Assembly (NCBI RefSeq): GCF_008973715.1
Contig: NZ_WBOL01000003.1
Span: forward strand, 1-64,000
Source of the DNA: Nitrincola schmidtii
GTDB lineage: Bacteria; Pseudomonadota; Gammaproteobacteria; Pseudomonadales; Balneatricaceae
Direction: 5' to 3'
DNA: 64,000 nucleotides
The notes under the pieces were generated by a model, which was given only the letters and a program-made list of their open reading frames with translations, had not been told where the DNA came from and made no database searches. Both the position numbers and the translations under genes were made by a program. Of the stretch, positions 44,040-54,536 are shown one piece after another (within the stretch, counting starts at the first letter, position 1; each line of letters begins with the position of its first letter).

Positions 44040-44927
44040 ATGAGCATGATATTCGGAGTACCTATTGCTGTACTCTCAGGTCAGCTTTTGCTTGGACTGA
44101 TTAACGGCGCATTTTACGCCTTATTAAGTTTGGGTTTGGCCGTTATATTCGGTTTGCTTAAGATTATTAACTTTGCCCACGGCGCATTTTATATGCTGGG
44201 TGCTCTTTGCACAGTGGTTTTATTTAATACGCTTGGCATTAATTATTGGGTGGCTTTATTCCTTGCGCCTTTAATCGTCGGTACGCTTGGAATTTTGATT
44301 GAGTATTTTTTACTCCGAAAAATCGCTAATGAAGACCATATCTATAGCTTGCTACTGACCTTTGGTGTGGCACTGGTTATCCAAGGTGTGCTGACCAATA
44401 TCTATGGTGTTTCTGGTATGCGTTATGCCATACCCGAAGTATTTAGAGGCGGTGTTAATCTTGGCTTTATGTTCCTACCTTACTATCGTGCTTGGGTTAT
44501 TGTGGCGGCACTGGTTGTCTGTTTCGGAACCTGGTTCATGATCGAAAAAACCAAACTAGGTTCTTATCTGCGTGCCGGTACAGAAAACTCAAAACTAATG
44601 CAGGCGTTTGGTATCAACGTACCGCTACTGGTCAGCTTAACCTATGGTTTTGGCGTTATGTTGGCTGCGTTTGCCGGTGTGCTTGCTGCTCCTATTTACT
44701 CGGTTAACCCTGTGATGGGTGGAAACATTTTAATCATTGTATTTGCGGTGGTCGTGATCGGGGGAATGGGGTCGATTGTTGGATCTATCTTTACCGGTCT
44801 AGCAATGGGCATCATAGAAGGTCTGACGAAAGTGTTTTATCCAGAGGCATCTAGCACCGTTATTTTCTTAGTGATGGTTATTGTTTTGTTGGTACGTCCA
44901 GCAGGCTTATTTGGAAAGGAGGCATAA
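44040..44927 (+). CDS. ABC importer permease 1 (LivH-like)
   Basis: About eight to nine membrane helices in 295 residues. Family features are LLGLINGAFYALLSLGLAVIFG in two parts at the start (residues about 12-34), then KIINFAHGAFYMLGA, GLAAPIYSVNPVMGG near 225 and the EAA-type segment VVIGGMGSIVGSIFTGL. It forms the translocation pore with the LivM-like gene 2 bp downstream. A GGGA lies 9 nt before the ATG. It has no fusion or truncation. Confidence 0.92.
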   Translation: MSMIFGVPIAVLSGQLLLGLINGAFYALLSLGLAVIFGLLKIINFAHGAFYMLGALCTVVLFNTLGINYWVALFLAPLIVGTLGILIEYFLLRKIANEDHIYSLLLTFGVALVIQGVLTNIYGVSGMRYAIPEVFRGGVNLGFMFLPYYRAWVIVAALVVCFGTWFMIEKTKLGSYLRAGTENSKLMQAFGINVPLLVSLTYGFGVMLAAFAGVLAAPIYSVNPVMGGNILIIVFAVVVIGGMGSIVGSIFTGLAMGIIEGLTKVFYPEASSTVIFLVMVIVLLVRPAGLFGKEA

Positions 44928-44929
44928 TC

Positions 44930-45925
44930 ATGTCGACTTCAGCAATAAAAACTCATTCTCGCAAAGCCTATTTGGAATCTAAGCAAAGAGCTGCGCGTCG
45001 AAACATGATTCTGTATGGGGTATTGGTTGCCTTCGCGTTAGTCGCGCCAGTGATATTCTATCCGGTCTTTTTAATGAAGGTGCTGTGTTTTGCCCTGTTT
45101 GCCATAGCGTTTAATCTTTTATTGGGGTATGTCGGTTTATTGTCATTTGGCCATGCGGCTTTTTTGGCAACCGGAGGATATACCACCGGTTATTTGCTCA
45201 CCACTTATTCCGGCTTTAGTCCTGAAATGGCGATTATCATTGCAACCTCCGCGGCAACCTTGCTCGGGTTTGCCTTTGGTGTGGTCGCGATCCGTCGTCA
45301 GGGTATTTATTTTGCGATGATTACCCTAGCGTTGGCTCAGTTAGTGTTCTTCTTTTACTTGCAGTCGCCCTTCACCCGTGGTGAAGACGGAATGCATGGT
45401 ATTCCAAGAGGGACACTGCTAGGTTTTATCGATCTGCAAAATAACTTGGCGATGTACTATTTTGTTCTTGCCGTGTTTATTTTTGGCTTTGCGTTGGTAC
45501 AGCGTATCGTGCATTCCCCATACGGGCATGTGTTAAAAGCCATTAAGGAGAACGAACCGCGCGCAATCTCGTTGGGTTACAACGTTGATCGCTACAAGCT
45601 AGTTGCTTTCACAATTTCCGCAGCACTGGCCGGTCTAGCCGGTTCTGTCAAAACCATTGTTTTCCAACTCGCGTCATTGACTGATGCGCACTGGCACATG
45701 TCAGGTGAAGTGATTTTGATGACATTGGTTGGCGGTGTAGGAACACTACTCGGTCCCGTTATCGGTGCAACCTTTGTGATCAGCCTGGAACATCAGTTAG
45801 CTCAGAGTCCAGTAGGAGATTGGGTGGACGTGATTTTGGGTGTGATCTTTATTCTGTGTGTATTGATGTTTAGAGCCGGTTTTGTCGGTGAATTCCAGAA
45901 ATTCTATAAAAAGAACTTCAAATAA
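44930..45925 (+). CDS. ABC importer permease 2 (LivM-like)
   Basis: This 331-residue protein has an N-terminal cytoplasmic stretch (about 28 residues) and eight to ten helices. The LivM hallmarks are AIAFNLLLGYVGLLSFGHAAF (two parts, about 60-80) and the Arg/Lys-rich KAIKENEPRAISLGYNVDRYKL loop near 200 (coupling to ATPases). VLMTLVGGVGTLLGPVIG follows. GGAGG is 7 nt before the ATG, which lies 2 bp after the previous stop. Confidence 0.92.
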   Translation: MSTSAIKTHSRKAYLESKQRAARRNMILYGVLVAFALVAPVIFYPVFLMKVLCFALFAIAFNLLLGYVGLLSFGHAAFLATGGYTTGYLLTTYSGFSPEMAIIIATSAATLLGFAFGVVAIRRQGIYFAMITLALAQLVFFFYLQSPFTRGEDGMHGIPRGTLLGFIDLQNNLAMYYFVLAVFIFGFALVQRIVHSPYGHVLKAIKENEPRAISLGYNVDRYKLVAFTISAALAGLAGSVKTIVFQLASLTDAHWHMSGEVILMTLVGGVGTLLGPVIGATFVISLEHQLAQSPVGDWVDVILGVIFILCVLMFRAGFVGEFQKFYKKNFK

Positions 45926-45956
45926 TCTTATTCAGGATATTGGGTGAGGAATGACG

Positions 45957-46709
45957 ATGAAGCTACTCGTCGCTGTCAAAAGAGTCATCGATTACAACGT
46001 TAAAGTGAGAGTTAAATCGGACCGGACGGATGTTGATTTAGCAAACGTTAAAATGTCGCTAAATCCTTTTTGTGAGATTGCAGTAGAAGAAGCCGTCAGG
46101 TTAAAAGAGAAGGGCGTCGCTTCTGAAGTGCTGGTGGTTTCCATTGGAAGTAAAGCCTGCCAGGAACAACTTCGCACGGCTTTAGCCCTTGGAGCAGATA
46201 GAGCGATTCAGGTTGAAGGTCCTGATAATCCAGATTCTCTGTCGGTAGCAAGAATCCTTGCAGAAATCGTTAAACGAGAAGATCCGGGTTTGATTTTGTT
46301 AGGAAAGCAATCTATCGACTCGGATAACAACCAAACCGGACAAATGTTGGCGGCGCTCATCGATCGTCCACAAGCGACGTTTATCTCTGAAATAATGATT
46401 GAGGGTGATCAATTAACCGCTACCCGTGAAGTGGATGGAGGTTTACAAACACTGCAGCTGACTTTGCCAGCCGTAGTGACGACGGATCTGCGCCTTAACG
46501 AACCGCGTTATGCATCCTTGCCAAACATTATGAAAGCGAAGAAAAAGCCGCTAGACGTCATGACTGCGGATGAGTTGGGCATCAGTATCAACAACCGCAT
46601 AACACTGGTCAGTGTTGAACCACCCGCTGAACGCAGTGCCGGTATTAAGGTGTCTTCTGTAACAGAGTTGGTCGACAAATTGCGTCAAGAAGCGAAGGTG
46701 ATTGCATGA
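45957..46709 (+). CDS. etfB: Electron transfer flavoprotein beta subunit EtfB
   Basis: EtfB binds AMP and pairs with EtfA to carry electrons from acyl-CoA dehydrogenases to the quinone pool. The 250-residue chain begins [20 protein letters not shown], the classic N terminus, with [11 protein letters not shown], the AMP loop [13 protein letters not shown] and [14 protein letters not shown] use the second ATG (45957), six bases after GAGGA. Its role here is probably electron acceptor for LiuA and related enzymes. EtfA overlaps by 4 bp. Confidence 0.95.
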   Translation: MKLLVAVKRVIDYNVKVRVKSDRTDVDLANVKMSLNPFCEIAVEEAVRLKEKGVASEVLVVSIGSKACQEQLRTALALGADRAIQVEGPDNPDSLSVARILAEIVKREDPGLILLGKQSIDSDNNQTGQMLAALIDRPQATFISEIMIEGDQLTATREVDGGLQTLQLTLPAVVTTDLRLNEPRYASLPNIMKAKKKPLDVMTADELGISINNRITLVSVEPPAERSAGIKVSSVTELVDKLRQEAKVIA

Positions 46710-47635
46710 GTATTTTGATTCTAGCTGAACATGATAATCAAACACTAAAGCCAGTAACCTTAAGTGTTATTGCTGCGGCTAAAGTAATCGGTGGGGATAT
46801 TGCTGTTTTAGTGGCGGGTCAATCATGTGCTCAAGTCGCAGAACAGGTCGCTCAGGTAGAGGGTGTGAGTAAAGTGCTGTTAGCGGATTCATCCAGTTAT
46901 CAGCATCAACTCGCTGAAAATATTGCACCTTTGGTTGCTGAACAAGCGTCGGGTCTAACACATGTCTTAGCGGCTGCCACCACGACTGGGAAAAATATTC
47001 TTCCTCGCGTGGCCGCCTTGTTAGGGGTGAATCAAGTCTCGGAAGTGTTAGCGATCGAATCTGCAAATCGTTTCAAGCGTGCCATTTATGCGGGTAATGC
47101 GATAGCAACGGTTGAGTCTGCTGAGCCAGTGCATGTCATGACTATTCGTGGTACCGCATTTGATGCCGTTTCGGCAACCGGAAATAGCGCAGAGATTGTT
47201 AACCTGTCTAATGATTTCAACAGTGCGGACATTCGCTTTATCAGTGAAGCCTTAGCAGAGTCAGATCGTCCTGAACTAACCGCTGCCAAAGTAGTGGTCT
47301 CCGGTGGTCGTGGAGTCGCCAGCGCCGAGAATTTTGAGATGCTGTACCGAGTTGCCGATAAGTTAGGTGCTGCGGTAGGCGCTTCAAGAGCGGCGGTCGA
47401 TGCCGGCTATGTTCCGAATGATATGCAGGTAGGTCAAACAGGTAAATTGGTTGCTCCTGAGCTGTATATCGCGATCGGTATCTCCGGCGCGATTCAGCAT
47501 TTGGCCGGTATGAAAGATTCCAAAGTCATCGTCGCCATCAATAAAGATGAAGAAGCGCCTATTTTCCAAGTTGCTGATTATGGTTTGGTTGCCGATCTTT
47601 TTGAGGCAGTTCCTGAATTTGAAAAAGCCATTTGA
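46706..47635 (+). CDS. etfA: Electron transfer flavoprotein alpha subunit EtfA
   Basis: EtfA holds the FAD. The N-terminal half (1-185) has the AMP/ETF alpha-beta fold; the C-terminal FAD domain carries [42 protein letters not shown] and [24 protein letters not shown] in parts. All are standard ETF-alpha landmarks (309 aa). The ATG overlaps the etfB stop, so the subunits are made in step. An ETF-QO is not in the window. Confidence 0.95.
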   Translation: MSILILAEHDNQTLKPVTLSVIAAAKVIGGDIAVLVAGQSCAQVAEQVAQVEGVSKVLLADSSSYQHQLAENIAPLVAEQASGLTHVLAAATTTGKNILPRVAALLGVNQVSEVLAIESANRFKRAIYAGNAIATVESAEPVHVMTIRGTAFDAVSATGNSAEIVNLSNDFNSADIRFISEALAESDRPELTAAKVVVSGGRGVASAENFEMLYRVADKLGAAVGASRAAVDAGYVPNDMQVGQTGKLVAPELYIAIGISGAIQHLAGMKDSKVIVAINKDEEAPIFQVADYGLVADLFEAVPEFEKAI

Positions 47636-47673
47636 AAGCGTGATTTAAAAATGCGTTCAGCTAGGAGAAATCA

Positions 47674-48273
47674 ATGCCTTGTTACCGGATAGATTCAGTC
47701 ACCCCCGTGGTTCATCCCACTGCATTCGTTCATCCAACCGCGGTGTTGATCGGTGATGTTCAGGTGGGACCAGGCTGTTACGTCGGCCCTAATGCCTGTT
47801 TACGGGGTGATTTTGGTCGCATTATTCTGAAGCAGGGCAGCAATATTCAAGATACTTGCGTGATGCATGGCTTTCCAGGTTCAGACACAGTGATTGAACA
47901 GAATGGTCATGTGGGTCATGGTGCTGTGTTGCATGGCTGTATCGTGGGTGAGGATGCGTTGATCGGCATGAATGCTGTGGTGATGGACAATGCCGTCATT
48001 GCTGCGCGCTCTTTTGTTGCCGCAACGGCCTTTGTCAAAGCTAATTTTACCTGTGAAGAAGCCTCTTTAATTGTCGGTGCTCCGGCTAAAGTAGTCAGAC
48101 AGTTATCGGATGACGAAATGGCGTGGAAGCGCAAAGGTACGGCTGTGTATCAGCGCTTAACCGAGCGTTGTCATGAAAGTTTAGAGCTTTGTGAACCGTT
48201 ATCCGAAGTAGAAGAGAATCGTCCTCGTATTGATGCAGGTAGCTTGCAGCCTAAAAAAACAAGTGGGATTTAA
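47674..48273 (+). CDS. paaY: PaaY-like gamma-class carbonic anhydrase/acyl-CoA thioesterase
   Basis: Left-handed beta-helix protein of 199 residues. The hexapeptide repeats ([54 protein letters not shown]) and the [11 protein letters not shown] segment match PaaY/CaiE. Zinc histidines sit in this gamma-carbonic-anhydrase-like trimer. In phenylacetate clusters PaaY is a thioesterase that rescues dead-end CoA esters; here it may do the same for branched acyl-CoA. No paa genes are nearby. GGAG lies 8 nt before the ATG. Confidence 0.88.
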   Translation: MPCYRIDSVTPVVHPTAFVHPTAVLIGDVQVGPGCYVGPNACLRGDFGRIILKQGSNIQDTCVMHGFPGSDTVIEQNGHVGHGAVLHGCIVGEDALIGMNAVVMDNAVIAARSFVAATAFVKANFTCEEASLIVGAPAKVVRQLSDDEMAWKRKGTAVYQRLTERCHESLELCEPLSEVEENRPRIDAGSLQPKKTSGI

Positions 48274-48280
48274 AGGCATT

Positions 48281-49129
48281 ATGAACGATATGACCACCAT
48301 GACAGATAATCGACTGGATCAGTGTTCAGCAGGAAAGCCACAGCTTAACGATTGTTTTGTTGAGATTCCGGGCGGACAAGTATTCGTTAGAACCTGGTTG
48401 CCCGCGGTGATTCAATCAGATGTTCCTATGGTATTGCTGCATGACTCCCTAGGCAGTGTTGCTCAGTGGCGAAGTTTTCCACAGCAGCTGGCGGAGCATT
48501 TGCAGCGTCCTGTCATTGCTTATGACCGATTGGGTTTTGGTCTATCAACACCGCGCCAATCACTGCCATCTTTTGACTTTATTACTGAAGAAGCAGAAGT
48601 GGTTTTTCCAGTATTGTGTCAGGCGTTGAATATCGACCACTATTGCCTGGTTGGGCACAGTGTCGGTGGTGCCATGGCCATCGCAATCGCGTCCTTGCAT
48701 CCTCGCGAGTGTAAAGCGGTCATCACCTTGGCTGCACCGGTTGAAATTCATGATCGCTTATTAGAGGGGATAGAAGAGGCAAAGCAGTTTTTTGCACACA
48801 CTGAATCCTTTAATAAACTCAGGAAGTGGCATGGTGAGAAAACCCGCTGGGTGTTAGATGCATGGACTGAAACTTGGTTAGCGGATGATTTTAGTTCTTG
48901 GACGATCTATCCCTATTTGTCAAAGATCACCTCTCCGGTATTAGCGATGCATGGTGATTCCGATGAGTATGGCCCTGCCAGTCTGTCGGTGCGGATTGCC
49001 GAAGGTGTCAAAGGGCGAGGGCAGCAAGCAACGATTGCGCAGTGTGGTCATATTCCTCACGCTGAGCAAACAGAGGCGGTGTTAAACCTAATTTCTGCAT
49101 TTCTGCAAAACGCTAAAGATGGCGGATGA
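48281..49129 (+). CDS. Alpha/beta hydrolase
   Basis: Serine hydrolase of 282 residues. It shows the LLHDSLGSVAQW oxyanion segment, YDRLGFGLS, the nucleophile elbow VGHSVGGAM (Ser about 132), the acid Asp in MHGDSDEYG and the catalytic His in QCGHIPHAEQ. Substrate unknown; in a PaaY/ETF operon an ester or thioester linked to branched-acid uptake is plausible. The frame is open further 5' into paaY, but the ATG at 48281, with AAAGG 4 nt upstream, is chosen. It is the last gene of the operon and converges with the kinase gene. Confidence 0.85.
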   Translation: MNDMTTMTDNRLDQCSAGKPQLNDCFVEIPGGQVFVRTWLPAVIQSDVPMVLLHDSLGSVAQWRSFPQQLAEHLQRPVIAYDRLGFGLSTPRQSLPSFDFITEEAEVVFPVLCQALNIDHYCLVGHSVGGAMAIAIASLHPRECKAVITLAAPVEIHDRLLEGIEEAKQFFAHTESFNKLRKWHGEKTRWVLDAWTETWLADDFSSWTIYPYLSKITSPVLAMHGDSDEYGPASLSVRIAEGVKGRGQQATIAQCGHIPHAEQTEAVLNLISAFLQNAKDGG

Positions 49130-49141
49130 TAAAATACTGGG

Positions 49142-50977
49142 TTATCTTTCCGTCACTTTTGCTTTAGGGTTCTTCGGGTAAAAGTGATCGGGGACACGCG
49201 CTTGTCGGGTAAATTCTCGAGTATTTTTATAGGGCATTTTCATAAATCCAGAAACGCCTAAGCCTTCAATATCGGGTAATGCTTCTACGATCCGTTGCAG
49301 TGATGCAGCGAAATCGGCTGTTCTGTCAGGATCTAACAGCACATAGTCGTTATGGATTTTTAAATGCTTGGGAAGTGCCTCAAATATAATCAATCCGGTA
49401 TGGCGTATCTCATTCAGGTAAGTGATTTCTCGCATAATACTGTCTGGAAGTTGTAAGAATTCATCGGGGTCTTCTCCATCTTCAAAGTAAGAGTGATTCC
49501 GGCTGTTGTCTTCTTGCAAAGGCGCTTGAGTTACTTCGAAAGCAATGGTCATATCAGGGGGAGGAGTAAACCGCTGATACTCTTGTTCTCTGTGCAGGTG
49601 AAGTGTTGTTTTCGCATCAAAAAAACAGCACTTAAACACCCCTTCACGATGAACCGCACGGGCCAAGGTCACGAGCGTATTGACTGCATGGTTAAAAGGT
49701 TGCTTTAAATGGGAATCATGTAAGTTAAGGCTAGAATCAATATAGATCTCATTATCTTCCCAGCGTATCGCTAATCCACCTAATACCGGATATTTGCCTA
49801 ATCGACTGACCGCACAGAGAAACGCGCGTTCAGTACTGCCCATGCTATGCATAAAGTTTTTATAGTATTTTTCCAGTTCAACATCATTAATTTCATTCAA
49901 GAGCGATGCATCAATGTGACCCTCCCGCAGAAAACTTTTGCGTGAGCTGTAAACCACCGTTTCCATGCTGTGTTGCTCTTGAAACACCCAGACGGGAATC
50001 AGGGGTTTCTCAGTGGGTCGCTCTAATTCGGGTACACTCCAGCGCTTGATATAAGGCATTTGCGAGATCAAGTAATCGCCTGCTCGGCGTTTTTCCTCTG
50101 CATTGCCAGCCAACAGCGTTTGCAGTGTGATGGCAAAGGCTTCTGGAAGTCCTAGAGCGGTGACCGGAATCGCGTCATAACCATAACGACAAGACTGTCC
50201 GGAGGCTAGTGCATAAAGCGTTCCCGCCAATCCTTGCTCGTCAAAACGTGGAGAGCTGAGTTCACCGTTGAGTTGTTCTTCACCGATAAAGTAAACATCA
50301 CCGAGTCGTGCATTGGTGGTGTGAAGATCCTCACTGAGGCTACTTAACCCAGGTGCAATGACCGGCTGGCCATCAGCATCCTGTTGAGCAAACACACTTG
50401 AACCCCAGTCAATCAGTTTGACCTGTTCACGAATCGGGTCAAAGACAATGTTGGAAGGTTTGATATCGCCGTGCACGATGGGCGCGGGTTGATCATCAAG
50501 CCTAAAGGCTCTTAGGGTTGTTAAAATCTCGACCAGTTGTGCGGCAATCTTAATGATCAGTCGTGGTGAAAGGGGGCCTTGCTGAATAGAAAAAGCCTCC
50601 AGATCCATCCCTTGTGCTCGTTCCATCATCAGTACAGATTGACGTGAAATAGCCGTGTATTCGCTCACGGCAGGAATGCCATGATGTAACACTTGGCTTT
50701 GCATCCAGGCTTCATCTTCCAGTCGATCCTGCACCGCTTGAGGTAGGTTGATGCGCGAGAATTTGAATACATAGTCACATTCTTCGTCGGATCGCCCAGC
50801 AAACACAAAACCGTACGCGCCCTTGCCGATAAATTCTATATCGGAAAATCCCAGTAATCTGAGCTGATCCATACAGAGCTGCACCCAGTCTTTAATCTTT
50901 TGAGCATCTTCATGGCTCATCAGATAGATGGATTGTTCCTCATTGATATAAAACTGCTGCAGCAAAGGGCGCGTCAT
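49142..50977 (-). CDS. Hanks-type Ser/Thr protein kinase of the bkd operon
   Basis: The N-terminal kinase domain (about 45-330) has the glycine loop GKGAYGFVFAG (51-61), the ATP Lys K72 in VFKFSR, a helix-C Glu near 87, catalytic HGDIKPSN (D171, K173, N176; HGD not HRD) and D190 in DWG (for DFG). All essential residues are kept. The C-terminal 280 residues match no family I can name and have no membrane segment. It starts 15 bp after the E2 gene stop, so it is cotranscribed with bkdA1-A2-B. A role in controlling the keto-acid dehydrogenase is attractive but inferred. TTG and GTG lie 6 and 3 bp before the ATG used. Confidence 0.88.
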   Translation of the reverse strand: MTRPLLQQFYINEEQSIYLMSHEDAQKIKDWVQLCMDQLRLLGFSDIEFIGKGAYGFVFAGRSDEECDYVFKFSRINLPQAVQDRLEDEAWMQSQVLHHGIPAVSEYTAISRQSVLMMERAQGMDLEAFSIQQGPLSPRLIIKIAAQLVEILTTLRAFRLDDQPAPIVHGDIKPSNIVFDPIREQVKLIDWGSSVFAQQDADGQPVIAPGLSSLSEDLHTTNARLGDVYFIGEEQLNGELSSPRFDEQGLAGTLYALASGQSCRYGYDAIPVTALGLPEAFAITLQTLLAGNAEEKRRAGDYLISQMPYIKRWSVPELERPTEKPLIPVWVFQEQHSMETVVYSSRKSFLREGHIDASLLNEINDVELEKYYKNFMHSMGSTERAFLCAVSRLGKYPVLGGLAIRWEDNEIYIDSSLNLHDSHLKQPFNHAVNTLVTLARAVHREGVFKCCFFDAKTTLHLHREQEYQRFTPPPDMTIAFEVTQAPLQEDNSRNHSYFEDGEDPDEFLQLPDSIMREITYLNEIRHTGLIIFEALPKHLKIHNDYVLLDPDRTADFAASLQRIVEALPDIEGLGVSGFMKMPYKNTREFTRQARVPDHFYPKNPKAKVTER

Positions 50978-50992
50978 CACCAAAAGACCTTG

Positions 50993-52258
50993 TTAGCGTA
51001 GCTTGGTTAACATGCTGATTGGGTTTTCCAAGTAAGCTTTCCAAGTATTGCAGAAGCGCGCCATGCTGGCACCATCAATAATACGATGATCACCAGACCA
51101 GCTGATCTGCATGATTTTTCGTGCAACCACCTGATCGTTTTCATCAAAGCGAGGCAACTTTTGTATTTTACCCAAGGCTACGATAGCCACTTCCGGCTTG
51201 TTGATAATGGGTGTCGCCACCGTTCCACCTATCACACCGATATTGGATAGTGTAATGGTGCCACCTTTCATCTGCTGAGAGGTCAGCTTGCCGAGTCGAG
51301 CTGCTTCTATCAGTTGGTTTATTTCCTGGGTAATGTCTAACAGCGTCAGATGTTGCACGCCCTTGATATTGGGTACCACCAGACCCGATGGGGTATCCAC
51401 CGCAAAGCCGATGTTGTGATCCTCTTGGTAGAGGATTTCGGTACAGGCTTCATTAACACGGCTGTTCAATAAAGGATGTTCCTGTAAAGCTAGCGAGAGT
51501 GCCTTTATAAACAGAGGCATCAGACTCAAGCGTAAACCTTCCGCCTCAAAACTTGGCTTTAAAGTATCACGAGTTGCTTCTAACTCGGTGACATCCAGTT
51601 CATCAGCATAAGTGAAGTGAGGAATACTGCTTACCGAATCTTGCATCTGTTTGGCCATCAGAGCCTTGATGCCTTTGATGCTCTCGGTTTTATTCACAGT
51701 ATCCGTTTGACTTGGCGTCACTTTTTCATTCGAATTAATGTTGGTGTCGTTACTTGCTTGAGCATGATGCTGTAGATGTTGTTGAAGGTCCTCTTTGTAG
51801 ATACGGCCGTTTTTGCCACTGCCCTCAACGGCTTTCAGATCCAACTGCATCTCTCTGGCGAGGCGTCTAACGGCTGGGCTGGCAATCGGTTTATTACCAA
51901 CAGCATTAGCAGTTGCGAGTGGGCATTGACTGGTGCTCGCTGGCTTAGACTGTTTGATCGGTGTACCTACGGTTTCTGTATCAATTGTTTCTACGGTTTC
52001 TTCGATGGCGTCTTGTTCAGACTCTACTTCTATCTCAAATAAGGGTTGGTGAACCTTAGCGATATCCCCTTGCTGATAGTAGAGTTTACTGATCACGCCG
52101 TTATACATTGAGGTGATTTCGACTAAGGCTTTATCGGTCATAACATCCGCAACAGGTTGATCTTCTGTGATGGTTTCACCTTCTGCGATGCGCCACTCGA
52201 CCAGCTCACACTCAACAATGCCTTCACCAATATCAGGCAGGATAAAATCAATTTTCAT
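50993..52258 (-). CDS. bkdB: BCKDH E2 lipoamide acyltransferase BkdB
   Basis: This is the core of branched-chain alpha-keto acid dehydrogenase. One lipoyl domain (1-80, lipoyl Lys43 in TDKALVEI) is joined by a linker (81-145) to a peripheral subunit-binding domain for E3/E1 (SPAVRRLAREMQLDL, about 130-165). A second linker and the catalytic domain (about 200-421) follow, with HRIIDGASMARF holding the catalytic His and Asp. The order is standard. GGAG lies before the ATG. The stop is 15 bp before the kinase start. E3 is not in this operon. Confidence 0.95.
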   Translation of the reverse strand: MKIDFILPDIGEGIVECELVEWRIAEGETITEDQPVADVMTDKALVEITSMYNGVISKLYYQQGDIAKVHQPLFEIEVESEQDAIEETVETIDTETVGTPIKQSKPASTSQCPLATANAVGNKPIASPAVRRLAREMQLDLKAVEGSGKNGRIYKEDLQQHLQHHAQASNDTNINSNEKVTPSQTDTVNKTESIKGIKALMAKQMQDSVSSIPHFTYADELDVTELEATRDTLKPSFEAEGLRLSLMPLFIKALSLALQEHPLLNSRVNEACTEILYQEDHNIGFAVDTPSGLVVPNIKGVQHLTLLDITQEINQLIEAARLGKLTSQQMKGGTITLSNIGVIGGTVATPIINKPEVAIVALGKIQKLPRFDENDQVVARKIMQISWSGDHRIIDGASMARFCNTWKAYLENPISMLTKLR

Positions 52259-52284
52259 GGCTTACTCCAAACTGAATCGGCAAA

Positions 52285-53262
52285 TTAGTAATTGATGCTC
52301 GTGATGATAGCTTCATAGGTTTTCAGATGATCCGGTAAGTATTCCTTCTCCAGTGCAAGCGGGAAGGGGGTATCCAGACCGGTGACACGCAATATGGGTG
52401 ATTCCAAATGCAAAAAGCAGGCTTCTTGAATAGCTGCCGCGATTTCTGCACCAAAACCGGAAGTTTTGGGCGCTTCGTGGTTGATAATCAATCGTCCCGT
52501 TTTTTTAACGGACTCAGCCAGCGTGTCTCTGTCCCAAGGCAATAATGTGCGTAAATCGATCAGTTCGCAGGAGATACCATCTTTTTCGGCAAGATCGGCT
52601 GCTTTTTCGATGGCTTCCATTTGAGCGCCCCAAGCCACCAAGGTGATATCCGTGCCCTCACGAACCACCTCGGCTTTACCCAAGGGAAGTTGGTAATCCT
52701 CGTCGGGCACTTCGCCCACAGAAGCACGATAGATGCGTTTGGGTTCAAAGAAAATAACTGGGTTGGGGTCGCGAATGGCGGCTAACAGTAATCCCTTTGC
52801 CTGTTCTGGGTTGCGTGGCACCACCACTTTTAAGCCGGGGGTATGGGTAAAATAGGCTTCAGGAGACTGTGAATGGTAATGACCACCATTGATGCCACCT
52901 CCGTAGGGAGTGCGAATAGTGATGCCACCCACGTTAAATTCATTACCTGAACGATATCGGAATTTAGCCGTTTCATTGACGATCTGATCAAAGGCCGGAA
53001 AGATATAATCGGCAAACTGAATTTCCGCAATCGCCGTCATCCCTTGGGCGGCTAAACCATTGGCAAAACCAACAATACCTTGCTCGGTCAGTGGCGTGTT
53101 AAAGCAACGATGCTTGCCGTACTTCTCTTGAAGGTGGCTGGTGGCTCTAAATACGCCGCCAAAATGTCCTACATCCTCACCGAAGCACAAGGCTTTTTCA
53201 TTACTGGACAGTGCAATATCTAAGGCGTTATTGATCGCCTGCAATAAATTCATCTTACTCAT
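52285..53262 (-). CDS. bkdA2: BCKDH E1 beta subunit BkdA2
   Basis: This is the transketolase-like beta subunit of the E1 decarboxylase (325 aa). [14 protein letters not shown], the [16 protein letters not shown] region, the [19 protein letters not shown] segment and the C-terminal TGLDTPFP are characteristic. The ATG at 53262 follows GGAGG by 7 nt and overlaps the bkdA1 stop by 8 bp. It pairs with BkdA1 to decarboxylate 2-ketoisocaproate, 2-ketoisovalerate and 2-keto-3-methylvalerate. Confidence 0.95.
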   Translation of the reverse strand: MSKMNLLQAINNALDIALSSNEKALCFGEDVGHFGGVFRATSHLQEKYGKHRCFNTPLTEQGIVGFANGLAAQGMTAIAEIQFADYIFPAFDQIVNETAKFRYRSGNEFNVGGITIRTPYGGGINGGHYHSQSPEAYFTHTPGLKVVVPRNPEQAKGLLLAAIRDPNPVIFFEPKRIYRASVGEVPDEDYQLPLGKAEVVREGTDITLVAWGAQMEAIEKAADLAEKDGISCELIDLRTLLPWDRDTLAESVKKTGRLIINHEAPKTSGFGAEIAAAIQEACFLHLESPILRVTGLDTPFPLALEKEYLPDHLKTYEAIITSINY

Positions 53263-54445
53263 CACCTAACCTCCCGGCTGATTTAGGATAGGCGTCAGGA
53301 TATTTACGCAGATGTGAAACGAGTTCAGCCTGTTGTTCTTTAAGATGCCAAGGTAGGGCGTCATAGACGTCAGTGAACAGATCATTAAGGGGTGGGGCGG
53401 GGAGCTTTTCCGCTTTTTTCATGGCTGCCACGATGGCATCCCGATGAAACTGCTTGCGTTGGCTATCCTGTTCTTCATCCCACCAATGTTGATGAATTAA
53501 CCAGTTTTTTAAGCGCATCACCGGACATTTGGCTCGCCAAGTATCCTCTTCCGATTTATTGCGGTAACCACTGGGGTCATCGGAACTGGAGTGAGCACCC
53601 AAACGATAGGTCATGGCTTCAATTAGCACCGGTTGATGATGTTCTACCGCCAGTTTACGTGCTTCTTGAGTGGCTTTGAGCACAGCAAAAACGTCATTAC
53701 CATCGACACGAATGGTTTTAAGACCATAACCCACTCCACGAGGCGCAATGCCATCACCTGCGTACTGTTCATGTGCGGGTGTTGAGATTGCATAACCGTT
53801 GTTGCGGCAGAAAAAAATCACTGGAACTTTGAACACGCCTGCCATGTTGAGAGCCGCATGAAAGTCTCCTTCAGAGGCCGCGCCTTCACCAAAAAAACAC
53901 AACACACAGTTAGGTTTTTGCTGGGCTTTCAGAGCAAAGGCATACCCAGTGGCATGAGGAAGTTGTGTGCCCAAGGTTGAAGAGACGGTCATATAGTGAA
54001 GCTCGCTGGACCCATAGTGAATCGGCATCTGTCGGCCTTTGCCAAGATCTTTTTCGTTAGAAAAGAGCTGATTCATAAACTGATCGGGCGTAAATCCACG
54101 AAAAGCTAACGCGCCTTGTTCACGGTATTGCGCCATGATCATGTCGTCATCTGCCAAGGCTGCGGTACTGCCAATGTCAGCCGCTTCCTCTCCAGTTTCC
54201 GTCATGTAAAAGCTGATTCGGCCTTGGCGTTGCGACGCTAATAAGCGCTCATCTAGGGCACGTATGAATAAAAATGTGTCGTAGATTTTTAAGGCAAGCG
54301 TTTGGTTTATTTCGGGAAGCGAAGCGCCAGGGTAGAGGGTGCCGTCTTCTCGGAGGATTCTTAGGGTTGGAATTTGCAGCGATGTTGCATCATAGAATGC
54401 CGGCTCATGCACGATCAGTGCAGCCGTCTCACGTTTATCAGTCAT
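53255..54445 (-). CDS. bkdA1: BCKDH E1 alpha subunit BkdA1
   Basis: This is the thiamine-diphosphate-binding alpha subunit (396 aa from the ATG at 54445, with AGAAGG 6 nt upstream). The TPP motif region reads [17 protein letters not shown] ... [10 protein letters not shown]. The loop [16 protein letters not shown] corresponds to the serine loop phosphorylated in mammalian BCKDH (HHSTSDDSSAYR). This conserved loop and the kinase gene in the same operon make phospho-regulation a testable idea. It is the first gene of the operon; the upstream RND gene is separate. Confidence 0.95.
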   Translation of the reverse strand: MTDKRETAALIVHEPAFYDATSLQIPTLRILREDGTLYPGASLPEINQTLALKIYDTFLFIRALDERLLASQRQGRISFYMTETGEEAADIGSTAALADDDMIMAQYREQGALAFRGFTPDQFMNQLFSNEKDLGKGRQMPIHYGSSELHYMTVSSTLGTQLPHATGYAFALKAQQKPNCVLCFFGEGAASEGDFHAALNMAGVFKVPVIFFCRNNGYAISTPAHEQYAGDGIAPRGVGYGLKTIRVDGNDVFAVLKATQEARKLAVEHHQPVLIEAMTYRLGAHSSSDDPSGYRNKSEEDTWRAKCPVMRLKNWLIHQHWWDEEQDSQRKQFHRDAIVAAMKKAEKLPAPPLNDLFTDVYDALPWHLKEQQAELVSHLRKYPDAYPKSAGRLGDE

Positions 54446-54536
54446 AATAAACCTTCTTGTTTTTATTGTAATATCTACTGATTGTGTCAATAGCTATCGT
54501 CTCAGACAGGATCACTGTCTTTACAAGGTTAAAATT

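Noticed and set aside
43526-44047. Minus-strand ORF of 173 codons over the binding-protein gene
   Set aside because: Antisense to a clear signal-peptide-bearing binding protein; no family match.
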